Shown: in pieces, positions 1 through 4,955 of the stretch
Layout of the letters: each line of letters opens with the position of its first letter
Position numbering within the stretch: position 1 is the first letter of the stretch
Assembly (NCBI GenBank): GCA_027034115.1
Contig: JALVJB010000209.1
Span: 1-19,061, forward strand
DNA from: Acidilobaceae archaeon
GTDB lineage: Archaea; Thermoproteota; Thermoprotei_A; Sulfolobales; Acidilobaceae
DNA length: 19,061 nt
Direction: 5' to 3'
The notes under the pieces: model-generated
Database searches by the model: none
What the model saw: only the letters and a program-made list of their open reading frames with translations
What the model was told of the DNA's origin: nothing
Position numbers and translations under genes: made by a program

Positions 1-29
1 CCCTCCCGTTTAAGGACTGCCTTCGGCAA
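1..29 (-). CDS. Possible 5' end of a gene leaving the window
   Basis: A TTG at 29-27 (minus) is preceded by GGGAG about 6 nt upstream and opens a frame without stops to the window edge, reading (M)PKAVLKRE. It would lie 59 nt downstream of the stop of the preceding minus-strand gene. Only nine codons are visible, so this may be chance. The rest of 30-88 shows nothing I can name. Confidence 0.2.
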
Positions 30-88
30 TACCAGCTCCCTGGATGTATGGAGGGTGTTAGGATGGATTTTAGGCTTCCAGCCCTCCC

Positions 89-490
89 TTACTGGATGTT
101 CCTCCTCGAGAGGATTTTGCTTAGCACTCTCGGGTTCTTCACCTTTCCTATCTCGGATGGCGGCACGTACTCTGGTAAGCTGTAGCGCGTCCTGGTTAGC
201 TCGACTATGACGTCTCTAGCCTTAAGGTTTGCGAGTATCCTGCGTAGCCTGTCCTCCCCTACTATACCCGAGAATATTTGCTTGAACTCTCTCCATGATA
301 CAGGCTTCTTAGCCTCCTTGAGAGCGAGTAGTACTAGCTTCTCTACTTCCTCGTCGGATAGCGCGAGCGAGACCTCTATGCCGAACTCGTCGGTTTCTAA
401 GATCTCTCTTGACTTCTCAAACTCTCTAAGCACCTTCTCTCTAACTCTCCTCACGAGGTCCACGTCAACAGTTGCCTTTACTGGTACCAT
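89..490 (-). CDS. Hypothetical protein with winged-helix-like C-terminal half
   Basis: This is a 133-residue soluble, charged protein that I do not recognise. Residues 1-45 look helical and rich in Arg/Lys/Glu. Residues 48-110 look like a winged helix-turn-helix: a helix (EEVEKLVLLALKEA), a PVSWREFKQIF helix, a recognition-like helix (GEDRLRRILANLKARD) and then beta residues (VIVELTRTRYSLPEY). The ATG start is preceded by a GGAGAG element and a strong TATA box at 531-540, giving a short leader. It has no membrane segment and no cysteines. A DNA-binding role is an inference from the fold-like pattern only. Confidence 0.75.
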   Translation of the reverse strand: MVPVKATVDVDLVRRVREKVLREFEKSREILETDEFGIEVSLALSDEEVEKLVLLALKEAKKPVSWREFKQIFSGIVGEDRLRRILANLKARDVIVELTRTRYSLPEYVPPSEIGKVKNPRVLSKILSRRNIQ

Positions 491-530
491 GTTTCCACAC
501 CCCTACTCTCCTTTTTAATATGTTAGTTTC

Positions 531-540
531 CTATATATAA
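531..540 (-). promoter_or_regulatory. TATA box for the gene at 89-490
   Basis: On the minus strand the sequence reads TTATATATAG. Its centre lies about 46 nt before the ATG, which predicts transcription starting near 510 and a leader of about 20 nt holding the GGAGAG ribosome site. Confidence 0.6.
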
Positions 541-607
541 GTGCACCGCTATATTCTAGAGTAGAAGAAATCGCTGTTTAGCAAGTTTTAATATGGAGGG
601 GAGAGTG

Positions 608-895
608 TTAGGCTTCCACAGTGCCTGCTCCCTGAACCTGCTCGTGCTCCACGCTGTACGGTCCGATGTACAGGTAGGGGTCTCCGCTGAAGCCCCCTAG
701 CTCTCTAAGATCCGCTATTAAGTGGCGCCTTAAAGCCATGAGCAGTATCCTCTCCACCCGGCCCTCGTCACCGCTATCATCCAATTCGGCGAGCCTCCTA
801 TCTACCCAAGAGATCTCGTCGACCAGCCTCTGGATCTCCCAAGAGAAAATTCTCGAGATCCTCTCGTCTAGTATAGCCTCCTTCACCCCAGGCAC
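608..895 (-). CDS. Hypothetical small acidic protein
   Basis: This 95-residue ORF reads from a GTG at 895; a second GTG at 886 is an alternative start. It is probably alpha-helical over residues 5-68, with many Glu/Asp/Arg (for example RLVDEISWVDRRLAEL and GRVERILLMALRRHLIADLREL). The tail contains GDPYLYIGPY. I recognise no family, motif, cysteine or membrane segment. SD signals before both GTG codons are weak. It is kept as a gene because no comparable frame competes here and the length and composition suit the neighbourhood, but it could be a small lineage-restricted protein or a chance ORF. Confidence 0.5.
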   Translation of the reverse strand: MPGVKEAILDERISRIFSWEIQRLVDEISWVDRRLAELDDSGDEGRVERILLMALRRHLIADLRELGGFSGDPYLYIGPYSVEHEQVQGAGTVEA

Positions 896-1017
896 CAGTA
901 ACTAGTTGGGACTGGCGGGGCACAAGGCTCGGGAGAGTCCGTAATCGCGAGTAAATACGCTAGTCTTAGTCGTGTATTACAGTAATAACACAATAACTAA
1001 TATGATTAAACTTACCA

Positions 1018-1030
1018 AATATTATAATAG
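1018..1030 (+). promoter_or_regulatory. TATA region for the zinc-protein gene pair
   Basis: The A/T element AAATATTATAAT lies about 25 nt before a predicted transcription start near 1049. That start would leave a leader of about 16 nt carrying GGGGAG (1053-1058) and the TTG at 1065. It therefore argues against the upstream GTG (972) and ATG (1002) starts. Confidence 0.5.
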
Positions 1031-1064
1031 TATCACAGTAACAGCAAAACCAGGGGAGAGGAAA

Positions 1065-1379
1065 TTGAGCGAAGAAATACCCGAAGACGTACTAGAGGAG
1101 CTACTAGAAATAAGCAAGGAGATAGAAGAAGAAATCGGTAGAAGACCCAGGAGAAGGGCGAAGTACCCCTCCGCTAGGGAGATCGCGCAGGCAGTAGCAG
1201 AAGCCGCTAAAATGTTCCGGGGAGCAGACCCACAGGAATTCCCCGACCTCGTCCGAAAGCTCCTAGAAGACGAAGGATATGATACCAGGCACGTAACCGA
1301 CAGGAGAATATGGAGGACCTATGAAACGTTAGTGAGGAGAGGAGTGATACGGGACACACTAGGGGTAGTAATGTGGTAG
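1065..1379 (+). CDS. Hypothetical helix-rich protein, possibly DNA-binding
   Basis: I chose the TTG at 1065 because GGGGAG sits 6-7 nt upstream and a TATA-like box lies correctly before that. The frame stays open back to a GTG at 972, but that stretch is promoter-like A/T sequence. The protein is about 104 residues and almost entirely helical. An acidic N-terminal helix (EEIPEDVLEELLEISKEIEE) is followed by a basic patch (GRRPRRRAKYPS), two helices, and a C-terminal wing-like segment (DRRIWRTYETLVRRGVIRD) resembling the end of a winged helix. Its stop overlaps the start of the next gene by 7 nt, so the two are probably translationally coupled and work together. Family unknown to me. Confidence 0.65.
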   Translation: MSEEIPEDVLEELLEISKEIEEEIGRRPRRRAKYPSAREIAQAVAEAAKMFRGADPQEFPDLVRKLLEDEGYDTRHVTDRRIWRTYETLVRRGVIRDTLGVVMW

Positions 1380-1684
1380 AAACCCTATGCGAGATATGCA
1401 ACACGAAGCCAGCAGTAGCACAATGCAGGCTCTGCGGAAGACAAGTATGCGAAGATCACATAGATGACCAGGGAATCTGCACAATCTGTAGAGAAGCGCT
1501 CTGCCAGATCTGCGGCCAAAGACTAGCCATAGGATACTGCATTATATGCGGGAGGCTGGGCTGCGATCAGTGCCTAGTCCAAGTAGACAGTGTCCGCAGG
1601 GTTTGCAGGGATTGCCTACGTAGGCTGGGAGGTAGGAATAAGATAGCCCGTATATTAAGAAGGCCCACACTAAAGATAGCCTAA
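1373..1684 (+). CDS. Tandem B-box-like zinc-binding protein
   Basis: The start is a GTG with GGGG seven nt upstream, overlapping the preceding stop. The 103 residues hold 15 Cys and a His in two successive cross-brace repeats. Repeat 1 is C6-x2-C9-x8-C18-x2-C21-x4-C26-x2-H29-x6-C36-x2-C39. Repeat 2 is C44-x2-C47-x8-C56-x2-C59-x4-C64-x2-C67-x10-C78-x2-C81. This spacing matches the general B-box plan (CxxC-x8-CxxC-x4-CxxC/H). Each repeat has eight potential ligands, enough for two zinc ions. The C-terminal tail is basic (LRRLGGRNKIARILRRPTLK). B-boxes usually mediate protein-protein contacts, so an adaptor role is plausible but inferred. There is no signal peptide or membrane segment. Confidence 0.8.
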   Translation: MVETLCEICNTKPAVAQCRLCGRQVCEDHIDDQGICTICREALCQICGQRLAIGYCIICGRLGCDQCLVQVDSVRRVCRDCLRRLGGRNKIARILRRPTLKIA

Positions 1685-1754
1685 GCCCGGGTAGCAGAGT
1701 CATGACACATTTATTCCTAGAACAGGAGCCCTCCCCACACCGGGGGTGCACGCA

Positions 1755-2294
1755 ATGACAGAGCTACAAGCAAACGCCAGCCTACTAGCATCCAGGCTAG
1801 AAGAGGTCCTCGAAGAGCTGCCGAAGGAAGGGTACAAGGCGGCGGTCGTCGTAGGACTAGTGGGGAGGGTAATCGAGCTTGTAAACAAAACCGTAGAAGC
1901 GGCGCTGAAGGCAAAGTGCCTCGGCGAAGGCAAGGGATCATGCCTCAAAGGGGGGCTATGCCTTGCAAAGTGCGGAGGTATATACGTGAGCGAGGCCGAG
2001 GGCAAGGTGACTATAGCCAAGTATTCCAGAAACGCATTTACAGCCGTGATAGAGGATAGCAAGATAGAGTTAAAGGTAGACAACGCCAGGGTCGTAGTAG
2101 AGCCTAGAACTCTAACATTCGGAATACTCGGTGGAAAGGGCTTCGTCTGGGAGAGCGCGCAACTGAACGATCCAGACGACTTGTACAACAAGAACTACTC
2201 GATAAAATACGCCCTGAAAAAAACGGGGAGACCGGTGGAGAAATCCATAGAAGCACTGAACATGTGCGCAGCAAGCTCTGCGATAGTCTGCTGA
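1755..2294 (+). CDS. Hypothetical cysteine-rich protein
   Basis: The ATG at 1755 has GGGGGTG six nt upstream; a GTG inside that SD at 1746 is less likely. The protein is about 179 residues. Residues 1-52 form one or two long helices (LLASRLEEVLEELPKEG and VVVGLVGRVIELVNKTVEAAL). A cluster C55-x7-C63-x5-C69-x3-C73 follows. Then comes a beta-rich region of alternating hydrophobics (KVTIAKYSRNAFTAVIEDSK, then IELKVDNARVVVEPRTLTFGIL), and the C-terminus ends in C-x8-C with Cys as the last residue. The cysteine cluster suggests metal binding or disulfides. I do not recognise a family. A TATA-like CATTTATTC at 1708-1716 would start transcription near 1738. Confidence 0.75.
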   Translation: MTELQANASLLASRLEEVLEELPKEGYKAAVVVGLVGRVIELVNKTVEAALKAKCLGEGKGSCLKGGLCLAKCGGIYVSEAEGKVTIAKYSRNAFTAVIEDSKIELKVDNARVVVEPRTLTFGILGGKGFVWESAQLNDPDDLYNKNYSIKYALKKTGRPVEKSIEALNMCAASSAIVC

Positions 2295-2295
2295 A

Positions 2296-2312
2296 TTAAA
2301 GGATACCTTTAA
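2296..2312. repeat. Perfect 7-bp inverted repeat with 3-nt spacer
   Basis: TTAAAGG-ATA-CCTTTAA begins just after the stop codon of the preceding gene, and a further TTAAAG follows at 2321-2326. It could be an operator, or a hairpin at the end of the upstream transcript. It lies about 130 nt before cren7. Confidence 0.5.
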
Positions 2313-2380
2313 CATCGAAGTTAAAGATCCACAATAAAAGGCCCGCTTAATTTCATGATCTCTAAAATAAGATTTATTAC

Positions 2381-2423
2381 CTTATAACCACTATTTCCTA
2401 AAACGGGGAATACCCCCGGTATT
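2381..2423 (+). promoter_or_regulatory. cren7 promoter and inverted repeats around the start of transcription
   Basis: A TATA-like CTTATAACC at 2381-2389 predicts transcription starting near 2410. Two overlapping inverted repeats lie there: CGGGG-AATAC-CCCCG (2404-2418) and AATACC-CCC-GGTATT (2409-2423). They could form alternative leader hairpins or a repressor site, just ahead of the SD GAGAGGTGA (2425-2433). Confidence 0.45.
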
Positions 2424-2439
2424 AGAGAGGTGAATAGCA

Positions 2440-2640
2440 ATGGCTAGGAAGAAGACCGCTAAGTACCCACCTGTCAAGGTGAGGGACCCCTACACGGGCA
2501 AGGAGGTCGAGCTAGTCCCGAAGAAAGTATGGGAGCTAAAGCCTAAGAACAGGAAAGGTGTCAAGATAGGGCTATTCCAAAGCCCCGAGACAGGGAAGTA
2601 CTTTAGAGCTAAGGTGCCCGACGACTATCCAATAAAATAA
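2440..2640 (+). CDS. creN7: Chromatin protein Cren7
   Basis: Cren7 is a small monomeric SH3-like beta-barrel that binds double-stranded DNA in the minor groove, sharply kinks it and constrains negative supercoils; it is conserved across Crenarchaeota. The 66-residue sequence matches the family almost end to end: the VELVPKKVWELKPK segment, the NRKGVKIGLF turn, and the PETGKYFRAKVPDDYPI ending. W31 and L33 correspond to the DNA-contacting Trp and intercalating Leu of the Sulfolobus protein. The N-terminus is a few residues longer than in Sulfolobus, with a basic MARKKTAKYPP extension. The ATG has a strong SD (GAGGTGA). It is probably highly expressed and monocistronic, ending at the T6 run at 2647-2652. 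Confidence 0.97.
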   Translation: MARKKTAKYPPVKVRDPYTGKEVELVPKKVWELKPKNRKGVKIGLFQSPETGKYFRAKVPDDYPIK

Positions 2641-2652
2641 AAAACATTTTTT
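2639..2652. terminator. Symmetric A6-CA-T6 bidirectional terminator
   Basis: A6 (2639-2644), CA, T6 (2647-2652) gives an oligo-T run on each strand, placed 3' of both convergent genes cren7 (+) and ssb (-). Archaeal RNA polymerase terminates at such oligo-T runs. The minus-strand T-run overlaps the cren7 stop codon. Confidence 0.6.
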
Positions 2653-2667
2653 CCTCTAATTATTTAG

Positions 2668-3123
2668 TTAGTAGCTTCTACGCGAGCCATAGCCCCTAAA
2701 TGACCTCTTCTTATAGCCCGAGTACCCGCTCCTATAAGAGCCCTGAGCCCTCGGAGTCTCCTCGGGAATCTCTTCCTCCTGGGGAACCTCGCCCTCTTCA
2801 ACCTCCTTTACTTCTCCCCTATACCCTACGTTTAACTGGACCTCGCCGCGGTAAGAGGTTGTCCAAGCCCCGGAAACCTCTACTGCTTGCCCCTCCTTTA
2901 GGCTGCCAGCATGCTTCCCCCATAGAGTTAATTTTATTCTCCCGGTTTCGTCTCCAACGATTGCTTCGCTTATAGTCCTCGGGCCCTTCCTAGTCTCGAT
3001 AACTTTCGGCTCCATGGTCTTAATAACGCGGACGCGGACGTTTACGTTATCTTCTCCCTCCTTGAGAGAGGAGATCTTTCTTACCTCTTCCTCCAATCCT
3101 ATTCTCCCTGTGCTCGCGGCCAT
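2668..3123 (-). CDS. ssb: Single-stranded DNA-binding protein, crenarchaeal single-OB-fold type
   Basis: This protein binds ssDNA in replication, repair and recombination. Residues about 14-105 form one OB fold closely resembling Sulfolobus SSB: RTISEAIVGDETGRIKLTLW, GKHAGSLKEGQAVEV and AWTTSYRGEVQLNVG. The base-stacking aromatics are W68, W87 and Y91, the last a Phe in Sulfolobus. Residues 106-125 are acidic and 126-151 are a Ser/Tyr/Gly/Arg-rich flexible tail (YRSGYSGYKKRSFRGYGSRRSY), which in this family mediates protein contacts. At 151 residues it is close to the Sulfolobus length. The ATG lies about 37 nt after a TTTAAT-type TATA box, giving a leader of about 10 nt. It is convergent with cren7, so two major nucleic-acid-coating proteins sit side by side. 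Confidence 0.95.
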   Translation of the reverse strand: MAASTGRIGLEEEVRKISSLKEGEDNVNVRVRVIKTMEPKVIETRKGPRTISEAIVGDETGRIKLTLWGKHAGSLKEGQAVEVSGAWTTSYRGEVQLNVGYRGEVKEVEEGEVPQEEEIPEETPRAQGSYRSGYSGYKKRSFRGYGSRRSY

Positions 3124-3155
3124 ATTAGGCCAAGGGTGACGCTCGCAGTGAGAGG

Positions 3156-3163
3156 TATTAAAG
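3156..3163. promoter_or_regulatory. Shared TATA box for ssb (-) and a candidate sRNA (+)
   Basis: TATTAAAG on plus reads CTTTAATA on minus. On minus, +26 falls near 3134, just before the ssb ATG. On plus, +26 falls near 3186, a few nt before the terminal stem of the candidate k-turn RNA at 3190. Confidence 0.5.
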
Positions 3164-3185
3164 TATGGGGTCGAGTAACCGCTTA

Positions 3186-3264
3186 TTAGGCGGGGCGGGA
3201 TGAGATAACTGGTTTCACCTGAGAGTGCATGATGCGAGGTTACTCCTTCGACCGCCTCGCGTCG
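3186..3264 (+). ncRNA. Candidate C/D box-like sRNA with variant outer boxes
   Basis: A 9-bp stem pairs 3190-3198 (GCGGGGCGG) with 3252-3260 (CCGCCTCGC), with one G-U. Next to it is a k-turn: a 3-nt bulge G-A-T (3199-3201), tandem G-A/A-G from GA (3202-3203) opposite GA (3250-3251), then G3204-C3249 and A3205-U3248. The outer C box is ATGAGAT and the outer D box TCGA; both deviate from RUGAUGA/CUGA, but they pair with each other. The inner D' CTGA (3219-3222) and C' ATGATGC (3229-3235) are near-canonical. Both guides are exactly 12 nt: AACTGGTTTCAC and GAGGTTACTCCT. The targets are unknown to me. The 3' end is antisense to the last codons of cytidine deaminase. A competing hairpin at 3252-3270 is the main reason for doubt. 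Confidence 0.5.
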
Positions 3265-3662
3265 AGGCGGAACGCTGAGGGCAGGAGGTCTCTAAGTCGG
3301 GCTACTCGGTGCTTGCCGGTCACGCCGGAGACCATGTATATAATTGTTTCAGGCTCGGCGAACTCAGCTATTACTTGTAGGCAAGCCCCACAGGGAGGTA
3401 CGGGTTCCCTGCTATCACCCGCTAGAACCAGGACTTCCCTAACCAGGCGGCCTCCACGAGTTACCATGCTGAAAACCGCTACGCGCTCTGCGCATACCGT
3501 TAACCCATAGCTTGAATTCTCAACGTTAATTCCCACAAATATTCTTCCATTAGAGTCTCTTACAGCACTGGCAACCCGGAACCTGGAATACGGCGCGTAA
3601 GCATTGTTGAGGACCGAGAGAGCGGCTTCTAAGAGGTCTCTGGGCACACTAGTCTCCGACAT
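3240..3662 (-). CDS. cdd: Cytidine deaminase
   Basis: The enzyme hydrolytically deaminates cytidine and deoxycytidine to uridine and deoxyuridine in pyrimidine salvage, using a catalytic zinc. The signature is complete: NVENSSYGLTVCAERVAVF supplies substrate-binding Asn/Glu, the first zinc Cys and the catalytic Glu (CAE), and PPCGACLQVIAEF supplies the PCxxC zinc Cys pair. It has about 140 residues, the size of the small tetrameric family. I prefer the ATG at 3662 because the TATA box (TATATA, 3683-3688) puts transcription initiation at about 3660, making this a leaderless mRNA; a GTG at 3671 lies upstream of that point. The C-terminal codons overlap a candidate antisense RNA. Confidence 0.93.
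   Translation of the reverse strand: MSETSVPRDLLEAALSVLNNAYAPYSRFRVASAVRDSNGRIFVGINVENSSYGLTVCAERVAVFSMVTRGGRLVREVLVLAGDSREPVPPCGACLQVIAEFAEPETIIYMVSGVTGKHRVARLRDLLPSAFRLDARRSKE
3252..3270. repeat. 8-bp perfect inverted repeat in the 3' end of cdd
   Basis: CCGCCTCG-CGT-CGAGGCGG forms a strong hairpin on either strand. Its left arm can instead pair with 3190-3198, so the two structures exclude each other. It encodes part of the LDARRSKE tail of the deaminase. Confidence 0.55.
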
Positions 3663-3675
3663 CCCGGACACTCGT

Positions 3676-3692
3676 AGCCTACTATATAGGCT
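3676..3692 (-). promoter_or_regulatory. cdd promoter inside a 6-bp inverted repeat
   Basis: AGCCTA-CTATA-TAGGCT is a perfect inverted repeat enclosing the TATATA box of cdd. A dimeric repressor bound here would block TBP. It lies in the divergent cdd / MoxR intergenic region. Confidence 0.5.
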
Positions 3693-3792
3693 CTGGAGGT
3701 CAATAAAGGCATAGCCGGGCCTGCTAGCGGGAGAGAACCAGCGGCGATGACGGCGTGGGCTGGAAGTATAGTGGGAGAGGGTGCAGCGGGCT

Positions 3793-4944
3793 ATGCTGGA
3801 GGGTCAAGTAGAGGAACTCGTTGGAAAAGTAGGCCTACTCTACAAAGAACTCCGGAGGCCCTTCGTAGGAAGGGATGAGGAGGCAAAAGTCCTCATTCTA
3901 GCGCTACTAACAGGAGAGCACGCTGTTCTCGTAGGGGAACCGGGCACTGCTAAGAGTGCTCTCGCGAGAAGACTATCAACACTAATAAATGCAAGATACT
4001 TTAAGTACTTGCTAACAAAATACACGGAGCCGAGCGAACTCTTCGGCCCACTCGATGTGAGGGCGCTCAAAGAGGGAGTATACAAGCGTATAACCCGGGG
4101 AAAACTCCCCGAGGCAGAGATAGTATTCCTGGACGAAATATTCAACGCTAACAGTGCTATCCTTAACAGCCTACTAAGCATAATGCAAGAGCGTATAGTC
4201 TACGATGGCTATACCGAGCTAAAAACGAGAATATGGACTATTATTGGGGCGTCGAACACTATCCCTGAGGAGCAAGAGTTGCAAGCCCTCTACGATAGGT
4301 TCCTATTCAGGCATAAGATAGAGCCCTTGCCCCCAGAACTATGGCCGCAGCTACTCGAAGCATCGTGGAGGATCGAGAGGGAGGGCTATGAATCGGCTAG
4401 GCCAGTAGTGAGTCTGGGCGATATAAGAGAGATATATGAAAATGTCCTTTTCAGTGTCGACTTATCAAAGATAAAAGAAAAATTATTAAAATTATTAATA
4501 ATTCTAGAAGATAAAGGTTTCCATGTGACGGATAGGAGAAAGGGAAAGATATTGAAAGCGATAGCTGCCCACGCCCTTCTAAACGGTAGGCTCACGGCTA
4601 CAGACGAAGACTTAATCGTGTTAAAGTACACGATACCTAAGAGCGCCCCCGACTTCACCAAGATTAACACTGTACTAACAGAAGAGCTCAAAACAAAGGA
4701 TCGGTTAATTAGAGAATTAAATCTAATATTATCTAATTTAAAAGGTATTAAAGAAACAATAGAGACCGCAAACTACTTCGATCCAAAACTAATCGATTAT
4801 TACAGGTCACTCAAGTCTACTAGATCAAAAGTACAAAGCCTAGTTGAAGGAGTAGACGATGAAGAAGTTATCAGACTAGCAAGCACAGTCATGGAAGAAA
4901 TAGATTATTTAATAGATAAAATAATGAGTAAACTGAACGTGTAA
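3793..4944 (+). CDS. MoxR-family AAA+ ATPase
   Basis: MoxR ATPases act as chaperones, often with VWA partners, in metal insertion or assembly of protein complexes. Visible motifs are Walker A GEPGTAKS (residues 48-55), the pore-like FGPLD segment, Walker B VFLDEIFNAN (about 111-120), sensor 1 GASN (152-155) and the LYDRFLFRH arginine-finger region. The C-terminal 150 residues are helical and include a coiled-coil-like segment (LTEELKTKDRLIRELNLILSNLKGIKETIE). The length of about 383 residues suits the family. I prefer the ATG at 3793, with GAGGGTG nine nt upstream; a GTG at 3781 is possible. The VWA gene follows after 11 nt. Two A/T-rich islands with AAA/TTA codons (about 4464-4503 and 4705-4752) interrupt its otherwise balanced codon use. 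Confidence 0.93.
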   Translation: MLEGQVEELVGKVGLLYKELRRPFVGRDEEAKVLILALLTGEHAVLVGEPGTAKSALARRLSTLINARYFKYLLTKYTEPSELFGPLDVRALKEGVYKRITRGKLPEAEIVFLDEIFNANSAILNSLLSIMQERIVYDGYTELKTRIWTIIGASNTIPEEQELQALYDRFLFRHKIEPLPPELWPQLLEASWRIEREGYESARPVVSLGDIREIYENVLFSVDLSKIKEKLLKLLIILEDKGFHVTDRRKGKILKAIAAHALLNGRLTATDEDLIVLKYTIPKSAPDFTKINTVLTEELKTKDRLIRELNLILSNLKGIKETIETANYFDPKLIDYYRSLKSTRSKVQSLVEGVDDEEVIRLASTVMEEIDYLIDKIMSKLNV

Positions 4945-4955
4945 GGGAGAGCGCC

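Noticed and set aside
71..618. A 10-nt repeat TAGGCTTCCA at 71-80 and 609-618.
   Set aside because: Only ten bases match exactly, with no flanking structure; probably chance.
972..1064. N-terminal extension of the helical-protein gene from the GTG at 972 or the ATG at 1002.
   Set aside because: The stretch is promoter-like A/T sequence with no SD; the TTG at 1065 has both SD and TATA at proper distances.
1700..2191. A 163-codon minus-strand ORF.
   Set aside because: It is antisense to the Cys-rich gene, is Ser/Pro/Leu-rich like a shadow frame, and has no SD or TATA support.
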